Positions 22,487 to 31,690 of a stretch of 64,000 nucleotides of DNA are shown piece after piece (within the stretch, counting starts at the first letter, position 1; every line of letters starts with the position of its first letter). Source of the stretch: Sambucus nigra (taxonomy: Eukaryota > Streptophyta > Magnoliopsida > Dipsacales > Adoxaceae); contig OX422209.1 of assembly GCA_949130495.1 (NCBI GenBank), positions 693,146,757 through 693,210,756 of the forward strand. The letters are read 5' to 3'. The translations under genes and the position numbers were made by a program. The notes beneath the pieces are model-generated. The model was given only the letters and a program-made list of their open reading frames with translations. It was not told the DNA's origin and did no database searches.

Positions 22487-23845
22487 ATGGACAAAGAAGG
22501 TTTCAATGTCTTTAAGCAGTTGGTTTTTAAGGACACTCCATCTGGTAATGGAGCTCATAGTGACCAGACTACCCAGGAAGAGGTGGTGGTGATCGAAGTC
22601 AAGGCTCCTACGCCTCAGGGAGGGCAGACCAGTTCACCGGTAGTGGCTCCAATGCAAGGTATGAATCTTATGGAAATGTTTTTTGACTTTTTGAAGCAAA
22701 ATAACGTGGACCTATCAAGATTGGGTCAAAGTTGTGTGACACCTGCTGCTGCCCCTTCTGGAGGGGTAGCCACCCCTGTTTCGATTCCGACAGAGACGAT
22801 TCCGTCCCGGAAGGTGGCGCCGGAGCAGGCTCTGGCATAAATAGGTTCGCCAGCTGCTAAAAGCATGTGTTTAGAGGAGTCACCCTCTAAGGATGTTATC
22901 ATGGAGGAAGTGAGGAAGCTACTCTCGTCCTCCTAGAGGGAGTGTTCCCACCTATATGAGGAGTTACAAAACCCCTATCCACATGAAGTAAATAAGAAGC
23001 CATACCCTGAGGGGTATATCCCACCAAAATTTATCAAGTTCAGCGGTAGGGGGGAGAACCCTAGAGAGCACATGAAGAGGTTCATCGAGTGCTTGGGAGT
23101 ACATGCTGGTGACAAGAACCTGAGGTAGAGGGAGTTCTCTAAGACCCTCACTGGGAAGGCTTATACATGGTATTCCCACTTAACACCTAACAACGTCCTT
23201 ACTTGGGAAGAGATGCACAGGCAGTTCCTCCAGAAGTTCTTTGTAGCGGAGGAAGAATTCACATTGAGGCACCTAGCACAAGAGGTCCAAAAGCCAAGAG
23301 AAGAGTGGATGCACTACATCAAGAGATTTCGTGAGAGGGCCTTAGATGTCCAGGAGGATGTGGCGGAGGCCAGGTTACTTCATATATGTGTGGAAGGACT
23401 CTTAAAAGTTTACAAGTTTCACTTGATCAATAAAACTAGGGACATAACTTTTAGAGAGTTCACCAGGGCTGCTAGCAACATAGCTATGATAATCAAACCA
23501 AGGGCCCCGGGTTGGAGGATGTAAGTTCCACTGACTTTTGGGAGGTTTCAAGTTTCGAGGACGCAAGTGGGTAACTATGTGGATGTGAGTCCCAAAGGGA
23601 AGAAGGGAGGCTCTGGAGCTAATACTGGAAGTCCTAGCAATAAGAGAAAGTTTGGGGAAGATTCCCCACCGCCACTACCATGCATCGTAGCTGAGGCTAC
23701 GGATTGTTACCATACCTTAGTACGAGAAGGGGTAGCAGGACCTCCTCACTTGAAAGGAGAAACACCCACTATTGCTGACAAGACCAATCCGAAGTACTAT
23801 GAGTTAAACCAACGGGTGCAACACTCTACCAAAGATTAATACTAC
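22487..23845 (+). pseudogene. gag: gag of element B, 5' part
   Basis: Starts at ATG 22487 and stays in one frame up to the C insertion, with several in-frame stops (for example 22838, about 22936, 23126 and 23522). It shows a low-complexity Pro/Thr N terminus (to about 22840), then the Gag core with a KFIKFSGRGENPREHMKRF block (about 23030), GKAYTWYSHL (about 23155) and the RFRERALDVQED helix (about 23325), then a basic region (KRKFGED). Compared with C, this copy keeps the roughly 75-residue middle of the core. Its frame continues after C at 38483. Confidence 0.85.
23841..23845. repeat. Left target duplication of element C
   Basis: ACTAC, repeated at 38483-38487. Confidence 0.95.
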
Positions 23846-23940
23846 TGTGGGGGGGGGGGGGGGGATTGAAGGTAATCCTGAGATAGGGATAATTCCCTAA
23901 TTAACAACAGTGTTTGAGGATTAACGCAATAAGAGGAAAC

Positions 23941-24100
23941 TCAAGCATGCCAGCTTGGTGAGGCAGCTTAGCGTGGCAACTCAAGCGTGGAAGCTTGGTA
24001 AGGCAGCCTGGCGTGGCAATTCAAGCGTGGAAGCTTGGTGAGGCAGCTTAGCGTGGCAACTCAAGTGTAGCAGCTTGGTGAGGCAGCTTAGCGTGGCAAC
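23941..24100 (+). repeat. 40-bp tandem repeat in C 5' LTR (4 units)
   Basis: Four exact-length 40-bp units beginning TCAAGCRTG and ending GCGTGGCAAC, followed by a partial fifth. The same four units occur in the 3' LTR. Confidence 0.95.
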
Positions 24101-24758
24101 TCAAGCGTGGCAACTCATACTTCAGCTTATTGTGTTAGTCATATGGTATCTTTGGTTACATTTACTGTAAGCTATAACGGTTGTAATGATGTAACGATAA
24201 TAATAAAGAGTTTTAGTGTGAAGTCAAACGGTACTTGCGAGAGACCAGGCTTGGCAGGGCCTGGGAGAGCTGTCATGCTCTATCGAATGACCTCACCGTG
24301 GGAACTTTAGAGGGACTTGGTTTGGAGGATTGAGAAGTAAGGCACCGTTGGGGCTTGTCCTGACCATCTTAGATACACCTGGTAAAACACCGAAGGACCC
24401 TGACCGTGGAACCTCAAGCGGAGCAGCTTGGAGTTCCATCGGGCATTGAGTTATGGACCAAACAGCCCTCTACTTAATGTCACATCTAATGTGGGTGATG
24501 TCACTAGCCATCTAAACAATGTCAGACATGCACTTGAGTAAACCACCGTGGTATTTGGGGCTGTCAGGCAGTTGGTAAGCCACCTCTGCGACAACAGTCC
24601 CCTGACACACGGTGGTTAGGCAAAAGGCATGTCTTGGCATTTAATGTTTATGACGTGGAGACAGCTAGTGCATCAGGTATTTAGTGTTGTGACATAAAGT
24701 ATGAGGGATGTATTTCATAGTTTTAATGACTGAGTTGCCTCGGGGGTGGTGTGGGGGG

Positions 24759-24768
24759 ATATTTAAGG
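24759..24768 (+). promoter_or_regulatory. TATA-like box, C 5' LTR
   Basis: ATATTTAAGG after a G-rich tract; the 3' LTR has CTATTTAAGG at the same place. It is the likely transcription start region of the element. Confidence 0.5.
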
Positions 24769-25191
24769 ACTCCAACCACCTTTGAGGAAGAGGGAGGACT
24801 TTTGTAAAGTTCAGAAGTTATTGCGAGAGAGAATACACACCAGAGAGAGTTATTGCAAACCAGAGAGTTTACTCACTCACCATTGTCATTTATTATAAAG
24901 CTTTCAATATTCGACAGAGATTCCTGAGGGTATCTGGTGTGGTTTTACCTGCCTACCAAGGTGTATCTAGGGTGCTTACTTCTCTCTCCCTCTAGCTAGG
25001 TTACTTCTAAAGTTCATTACTATTTCCTGAGTTAGACACGGGAGCTTTGTGAGTTTAAGCTGAGTTTATCTTCATTGGGTTCATGTTTATGTGTTCCATC
25101 ATTAATCCAAAGCTTTGGCCAATTAACTTGTCATTACCATACTCAATAGGGGTTACGCCTCCATATATAATCTAAAGTACCCTCCTACATT

Positions 25192-25209
25192 TGGCGACTC
25201 CGCTGGGGA
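25192..25209 (+). promoter_or_regulatory. Primer-binding site, element C
   Basis: TGGCGACTCCGCTGGGGA, two bases after the LTR end. This site type is common in Tat elements of the Ogre group, where I recall a tRNA-Arg primer; that identity is not verified here. Confidence 0.85.
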
Positions 25210-25231
25210 GGCATTCTTCTAGATAAGGAGT

Positions 25232-26570
25232 ATGGCGCAAGATAATGCTACTCGAAGACTCAATTTCGATGACATTCAGCATAATGAAGAACAGGCTGTG
25301 CGAGGGCAAGAGGCCCTAAGAGATGGGGCTCCTTGAGTAGAGGTACCTCTAGCGCCAGCAACGTTAGGCATCCCACGGACGACCCAACCTCCCGCGATCA
25401 CGGGGTTGGGACCCACTCAGATTGCCCTCCTCATGAGCAAGTTTCACGAGTTCTTTCAAACTCCGGTGGCTTCAACTATGTTGGGAGGGTTAGAGGATAA
25501 CGCTTTCGTAACACCAGGAGTAGCCCCAACGATCCCACTAGGGGCAGGAATTGCAGGAACGATCCCAGTGGGTGTATCTTCTGGAGTGAACCCGACAGTG
25601 GGCACCTCAGGAGTCTCAACGGCACCACCGGTAATGTTCGTTTCGGTTGCAACGAGCGCTCAGCCCTTGGCCCCATTGCTGGCAGCCCCAATAGCCTCGC
25701 CGATAGAAGATATGAGAAAAGAGATGCAGAAAGAAATGCTGAAGTTCATGCAGGCTTCTTCGCAGGATGTGGGTGAGGTGGCGTCAGTCTACGATGACTT
25801 CCGAACACCTTACCCTCAGGGATACACCGACGAGCCTTACCCGAAGGACTATATCCCCCTACCTTCGAAAAATACTCAGGAAAAGAGAAGAGGTAGGGAG
25901 AGGCAGAGGCTAGGAGAAGAGGTAGTGGCCTATATTCGAAGGTTTAGGGAAAGATCCCTCGATGTAAGGGAAGAAGCTAAGGAGGCCAGGTTACTGCAGA
26001 TTTGTGCTGAGGGACTACTTCCTGAGTATATCTGCCACCTAATCAATGAGACATGTGAGGGAACATTTTGAGCATTCTTAAAATCCGTAAGAAACATCTC
26101 TTTGGTGGTGCGACCTAGATCGGTAGTGGCTCCCATGGTGTTCAGACAACCGATACAACCCCTGGGAGGAAGGCCTCAGGCCCTACGGGTGGGATATGTC
26201 GAGAGAGAAGATGGGGGCAAGGCGCCGAGGAAGGACAACAAAAGAAAGTTCGAAAGAGATAGAGAAGACCCGCCACCGTTACCTTGTACGGTGGAGGAGG
26301 CTGTGAGTTGCTATAACGCAATGGTCCAAGGCGGAACGGTTTACGAACCAAAGGGTGTTCCGGTGGAAGAGCCCGACGCGACAACTAGGGCTGATCCCAA
26401 ATATTATTAGGTTCATCAAAAGGTCCAGCATCCAACAGAAAGCTGCTTCACGCTGCGAAGAATCATTGACAAGTACACGAAGGCGGGGACATTACAAATC
26501 CCCCCGAAGAACGTTAACAATAACCCACTCCCGGCACATGGGGCCAATCTGGTAACGGCCTATGATAAGG
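25232..26570 (+). pseudogene. gag: gag of element C with internal core deletion
   Basis: ATG at 25232 opens a frame that continues, apart from nonsense codons, through protease and RT. Stops: TGA 25334, TGA 26069, TAG 26408. The N terminus is Pro/Thr/Ala-rich. After a YPKDYIPLPS motif (about 25845) the sequence jumps to RFRERSLDVREEAKEARLL (about 25945); B has about 75 more residues between these points, including its GENPREHMKRF and WYSHL blocks. The loss preserves frame. Downstream, a basic stretch (RKDNKRKFERD, about 26240) and a PPLPCTVEEAVSCY block match B. Without the capsid core a particle is unlikely to form. Confidence 0.85.
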
Positions 26571-27421
26571 AGGCAGAATGGGAGGGGGGAGGGGCAACGA
26601 TGAAGGTGTTCGATGAGGCACCGGAGCATTGCACCAGGGGAATGGCTAACATAGTTCTAGCTTATGATGAAGCAAGTGCTAGGGACGTAGAACATGCCTA
26701 TAGCGTTGAGGGTGAGGAAACGGAACCAGTCGTAGAATATAGCGCAATTTCAAAATCTTCAAAGTTCACTTGGTTCTTCGACTAAGTGGGAATCCTAAAA
26801 GAGAGCAGAATGGAGATAACTCAGGCGATCTTAGATATTGCAAGGAGAAATGCAATCCCCTTGCTAAGATGGAGGGGACCCATGGCTAGGCTGGTAAAGA
26901 AGTTCCTATCAGAGGTAACTTTCAGCGATGCGGATAGAGCTGTAAGGTTCCCCTATAATAGGCCTCTGTATGTAACCGCTAGTGTTAACAGGGTTAGCTT
27001 TGCAAGGACTCTTATGGATGGGGGTGCTTCCATCAACATTATGCCAATCAACTCCTTCCACGCGGCTAATATTTCGGAGGAAAGTTTGGTTCCTATGCCC
27101 TTGGTAATCTCGGGCTACGATAATCAATCTTCCAAATCCATCGGGTATGTGAACGTGGGGATAGTGATGGGAAATCTAAGTTCCCATATCAAGTTCCATG
27201 TGTTAATAGGGAGAGTATGGATGCACAACCAAGGGTTAGTTCCCTCAACTTACCATCAATGTGCTAAGGCGAATATCAAGGGGACAGAAGTGACTATTAG
27301 GGCAACTAAGAGGCCTTTCACTATCGAAGAAGCACACTTAGTCGATGCAGCCTTTTATACAGAGCTCGAAGAGGACGTGCGGGTTCTAACAAGGAGAATG
27401 GAGGGAGCATGGGTCCCCTAG
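26571..27421 (+). pseudogene. pol: Protease region of element C
   Basis: Same frame as gag. A TAA at 26783 precedes a 211-codon open stretch. The active site reads LMDGGASIN with the Asp codon at 27017-27019. Where B reads HVIYANTSYQLLIRRVW, C reads HVLIGRVW: about nine residues are missing in frame from the second conserved block of the protease fold. The C-terminal part (STYHQCAKANIKGTE) matches B. Protease would release Gag and Pol proteins; the deletion probably disables it. Confidence 0.85.
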
Positions 27422-27982
27422 ATTACAGAAAGAATGGGACCTTTAAATGAGGATGTCTGAGGGGGGAGGATCGAGGAAACATATCGGGCGGTCCTTCGAC
27501 CCCAAAGCATCTCGCCCCAGCTCAAAGACAAGATGAGGCCTAGAACAAACCCAGTGGAGCATGAGGTCCAATGATAAAGCGTGTTGAGTCGTTTTTCAGG
27601 GGAAAGAATCGCTGAGGCTTCCAGAGAAAGGAAGAGAAAGGCCGTGGAAACAGCTACCAGCAGGCAATGTAAGAAAATTGTCACTGAAGAGGGAAAAGTG
27701 GTGTACCACTTATAATGGTGTGAGCGGGCGGCCGAAAAGACTAACAATGAGGTTGACCCGATATATGAGTGTTTTTTAGTAGATCAACAGGGGCAGTGTA
27801 TGGTGATAGACAACTCCAACATACAAGAGTTTGTAGAAGATGTCGCCGAAGAACCAGAATACATGGCAGACCAACCAAGGCCCCAGGCACAAGAGTTGGA
27901 GAAGCTAAACCTGGCAAGAGAAGGGTAGGATCCAAGGCCTATCTTTATCTCGAAAGATCTTGGTAAGGAGAAATGAGAAGCC
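27422..27982 (+). pseudogene. pol: Protease-RT linker of element C
   Basis: Still in the gag-pol frame but with several stops (27419, about 27457, 27572, 27713, 27927, 27974). The translation is charged, with an acidic part around IQEFVEDVAEEPEYM. No domain is recognised; linkers of this kind separate protease and RT in Tat elements. Confidence 0.7.
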
Positions 27983-29440
27983 TTGGTTGACCTGATTTGG
28001 GAATTTATAGATGTCTTCGCATGGAAGTACACTGAAATGGAAGGGCTGGATGAGGAAGTGAGCTGCCACAAGCTGAACGTGATGCCTTCATCTATTCCGG
28101 TGAAGCAGGAAATAAGAACTTACAAGCCTAAACTAGATTTAAAGATTAAAGAAGAGGTCCAACGCTTACTGACAGCAGGATTTATCAAGACAATACAACA
28201 TCCCCTCTGGCTATCCAACATTGTGCCAGTAGGGAAGAAAGACAAAAACCAAATAAGGATCTGTGTGGACTTCAGAGACTTGAATAGGGCTTTCCCCAAG
28301 GATGAGTTTCCCCTACCCTCCATCGACAGTTTGATAGATGTCATGGCTGGTCATGAGATGTATAGCTTCATGGATGGATATGTGGGATACAACCAGATCA
28401 AGATGGACCCCTATGATGCAGAGAAAACAGCATTCAGAACTTCGTTGGGCAACTTCATGTACAAAGTAATGTCGTTTGGACTCAAGAACGCCGGAGCTAC
28501 GTACCAAAGAACGATGATGGCCATTTTTCATGACTTCTTCCACAAATTTGTGGAATTCTACGTAGACGACTTGGTCATCAAATCGAAGAAGGAAGAGTCC
28601 CATCTGAACGATTTAAGGAAGGTGTTTGCTCGGTACAGGAGATACAAGTTGAGGATGAACCCGTTAAAGTGTGTCTTCGGAGTAACAAGTGGTAAGTTTT
28701 TAGGCTTTGTGGTTAATCTACAAGGGGTATAAATGGACCAGGATAAACAACGGGTAATCTTGGAGATGCCATGTCCAAGAACGGAAAAGGAGCTAAAAAG
28801 TTTCCTCGGTAAAGTCTCCTACCTTAGGAGATTTGTGCCTGGATTGGCCGAAATAACACACCCACTGATGCAGCTGCTACGAACGAACACAAAATTCAGG
28901 TGGGAAGAGGTTCCCCAGGAGTCCCTTGTGGGGTTGAAGAAACTGCTCGTATCACCACAAATCATGGTTCCTCCCCAGGCAGGAGCTCCATTGCAGCTAT
29001 ACCTTAAATCCACCACGAGGTCCGTTGGAGCTCTGCTAGCACAAGAAGTAGACGGGCAAGAACGGCCGGTTTACTACCCCAGCAGAATTATACATGGGCC
29101 AGAAATTAGATATAGTAGCTTAGAAAGGCATTGTTTAGCCCTGGTCTTTGTAGCACAAAAACTTAGGCATTATATGCTGTCTTTCACCATTCATATTGTA
29201 ACTAGATGTGACCCAATTAGGTATTTTCTCGCAAAGGCCATATTGATTGGCAGGGCAGCTAGATGGTTCCTTATTCTCTCTAAATATGACTTAAAATGTG
29301 TGGTCCCTCGCATAATCAAAAGCCAGGCGTATGCTGACCTGTTGGCCATCTTCCCTTCAGGAACCTTCGAGCCACCTAGGGAAGGCATTCCAGGAGATGA
29401 TTTGCAGGCCAATTACCTGGGTGTAACTGAGGAGGAATGG
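27983..29440 (+). pseudogene. pol: Reverse transcriptase and native RNase H, element C
   Basis: RT spans 27983-28732: RICVDFRDLNRA, PLPSIDSLID, SFMDGYVGYNQIKMD, FGLKNAGATYQR and catalytic YVDD at 28559-28570, then FLGFVVN. A single TAA at 28730-28732 is followed in frame by the connection and native RNase H (to about 29400). The RNase H keeps the GALLAQE and RHCLALVFVAQKLRHY blocks but has LYLKSTTRS where a catalytic Asp would be expected, as is usual for the relict RNase H of Tat elements. Apart from the stop the region is open. Confidence 0.9.
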
Positions 29441-29848
29441 ACGATGCAGTTCGATGGATCTTCGGCAGAAAAGAAGGGAGGAGCAGGGGTTGTTCTTTCA
29501 AAAGGGATGGAAGAGATTTGCCTTTCCTATAAACTAGATTTCCCTTGATCTAATAACGAGGCAAAATACGAGGCGTTGGTACTAGGGCTTCTAGAGGCTC
29601 TTCGGAGGGGAATTCGTTCACTCTGCATTAAGGGTGACTCAAACTTAGTAATTCAGCAGGTAAACGGAGAATATGCGTTGAAACACATGAGCCTGGAGCC
29701 CTATAGAACAATCATTCAAAAGCTCCTCATCCAGCTCCATCGGACCAAGATCAGGAGACATCCCAGAACGATGAACCGCCATCCAGACGCCTATGCCACA
29801 ATTGCCCAGAAGATGATAATGAAAACCAATGAGACACAGTTGTGATCC
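29441..29848 (+). pseudogene. pol: Second RNase H of element C
   Basis: MQFDGSSAEKKGGAGVVLS (Asp), NNEAKYEALVLGL (Glu), KGDSNLVIQQVNGEY (Asp) and a late Asp in the HPDAYA motif give the full acidic set. One TGA at 29546-29548 lies just before the NNEAKYEA motif, and a TGA ends the frame at 29843. Length and motifs match the second RNase H of A and B. It is still in the same frame as gag, protease and RT. Confidence 0.85.
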
Positions 29849-30385
29849 AACGAAGAACAACTCCTTCGATAGTATAGTTAATACTACCGATGGAGGAAGA
29901 GGTGGGCTGGAGAAGAGATATTAAGAAGCAACTGGAGTCTGGTGAGGGGGCGATGGGGCTAAGAGAGTTGGCCTAATATTTTACATGCCAGGGAAATCTC
30001 TATTTTAGAAATACAGGAGGATGGTTGTCAAGATGCGTCAGCCCAAAGGAGGCCGAGAAAATATTGAGGAAAACGCATAAGGAACACTGCGAAATGACTG
30101 AGATACCTCTATATAGGAGAATTCAAAGGGAGGGGTATTTCTGGCCTAGAATGAAGCAAGACGCGGCAGAGCTACAACGGAAGTGCAATAAGTGTCAGCT
30201 ATTCTTTGAGGCAACTGAGTGCCATTTCATTGAAGCTCAAACGGACTGGAGGCAGCCCTACATCGACTTCATTCAGGAGGGGGTTGTCCCAACGGAGAAA
30301 ATAGATGCAATGGGTCTGAGGCGAAGGGCTCCAAGGTTCTACGTCCAGGGGGCAGCTTTATCGAAAGGGGTACTTTAACAGGCCC
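29849..30385 (+). pseudogene. pol: First H2C2 zinc module and linker, element C integrase
   Basis: After a frame change the stretch at about 30000-30200 reads GGWLSRCVSPKEAEKIL, then His...His in THKEHC, and Cys..Cys in CNKCQ: a complete H2C2 (integrase zinc-binding) module ending in the LQRKCNKCQ segment. It is followed by a linker WRQPYIDFIQEGVVP (about 30250), which in element A precedes the only zinc module. A second module follows at 30386. The product would be an integrase with two N-terminal zinc modules, or the first may be a relict duplication. The same order is present in B. Confidence 0.75.
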
Positions 30386-31465
30386 TTGCGATGTGTCACG
30401 AAGGAAGAAGCAGTGGAGGTCCTCAAACAAGCGCACGATCCAGCATATATAGGAGGAGCCAAGCTGTATGATCAGTTGATGACATTGGGGTATTATTGGC
30501 CAACGATGGAGAAAGACTCTGCGGAGTTCGTTCGAAAATGCAAAGCTTGCCAACTTCATGGGAATATGATCCATGTCCCATCGGTAGACTTACACTCTCT
30601 ATCAACACCCTATCCATTTCATACTTGGGCGTTCGACCTAGTGGGGGAAATACACCCCTCTTCGAGGGGCAAGATATGGATACTAGTAGCAACAGAATGT
30701 TTCACAAAATGGGCTGAGGCGATACCGCTCAGACGAGCAACGGCTGGGGTGGTGAGAAACTTCATCAGAGAATACATCATTTGCCGTTTTGGGATCCCAA
30801 AAGTTATTCTCTCGGATAATGGGACCCCCTTCGTCAACTCCGAAGTAACAATGCTCACGGACAAGTACTCCATTGTTCATCACACTTCAACGGTGTCATA
30901 CCCAAAGGGAAATGGTCAGGCCGAAGAAACTAACAAAACCTTGGTTAACATTTTGGCCAAAATGATGAAAGACTTTCCAGGAGCGTGGGATGACAAGATA
31001 CCAGTTGTCTTGTGGGCCTATCGAACGACCAAGCGAAAACCCACGGGATACACGTCGTTCTCTCTTATTTATGGGGCCGAAGCAATCCTCCCAGTAGAAT
31101 TGGAAGTTCCCTCTGCTCATTATGCTTTGCAAAGTAGCATGCTTCCTCAAAGTAGACATGTACAGTTGGAAGCGTTGGATGAACACGGAGATAATTCAAT
31201 GCAGAACTTCCAAATATATACGAAGCAACTTTCAAAGGCATATGATAACTTGGTGAGACTAAGGAAATTCATGAAGGGAAACCTCGTATTGAAAGCGGCA
31301 GTGAAACACATCAGAGGGCTTCCTCTACCAAAGTTTACAGCTAATTGGGAGGGACCTTTTGTTGTCAAGGAAGCCCATGACTCAGGTTATTGTTTAATTT
31401 CGAAGTTAGAGGAAGACAAGCCATTTAAGATTAACAGTAAGTGGCTGAAGGTTTATCATGTGTAA
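30386..31465 (+). pseudogene. pol: Integrase of element C (long open frame)
   Basis: A 359-codon open stretch. The second zinc module has HDPAY where B has HEPSH, so the second His is Tyr, followed by intact CKACQ. Catalytic core: Asp in WAFDLVGE, Asp in ILSDNGTPF, Glu in GNGQAEETN; 35 residues separate the last two, a normal DD35E. The C-terminal part (VLWAYRTTKRKPTG, FTANWEGPFVV, KINSKWLKVYHV) ends at TAA 31463. No chromodomain is seen. The start given is a frame start after an indel, not a natural initiation codon. This is the best preserved enzyme domain in the window. Confidence 0.9.
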
Positions 31466-31690
31466 AAAACCAAGTTTGAACTGATGTTATGACTAGCTAT
31501 TGTTATAAATATACAAGTTTTGGGTGACATTTTTTAGCATAATGGAGGAATTGCAGAAATACAAAACTCTATAGCATACAACAACAATCACAACACACGA
31601 AGGGATTGAAAAGAACATATTCTTCATTCATAAACAATAGAGCATTACAAAAAAAATTGTTTTGGGAGCTATCGCCCAAGAATTACATAG
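31466..31690. other. Spacer after integrase, element C
   Basis: Transition between the plus-strand integrase stop and the end of the minus-strand gene; nothing recognised. Confidence 0.5.

Larger units (their letters stand above)
23846..25189 (+). repeat. 5' LTR of element C
   Basis: TG...CA ends. It contains a G run at the start, a four-unit 40-bp tandem repeat (23941-24100) and a TATA-like ATATTTAAGG at 24759-24768. It matches 37146-38482 nearly base for base. Confidence 0.95.

Noticed and set aside
27983..30883. Minus-strand frames over C pol (for example 30269-30574, 30423-30692)
   Set aside because: They mirror conserved RT and integrase coding sequence on the opposite strand.
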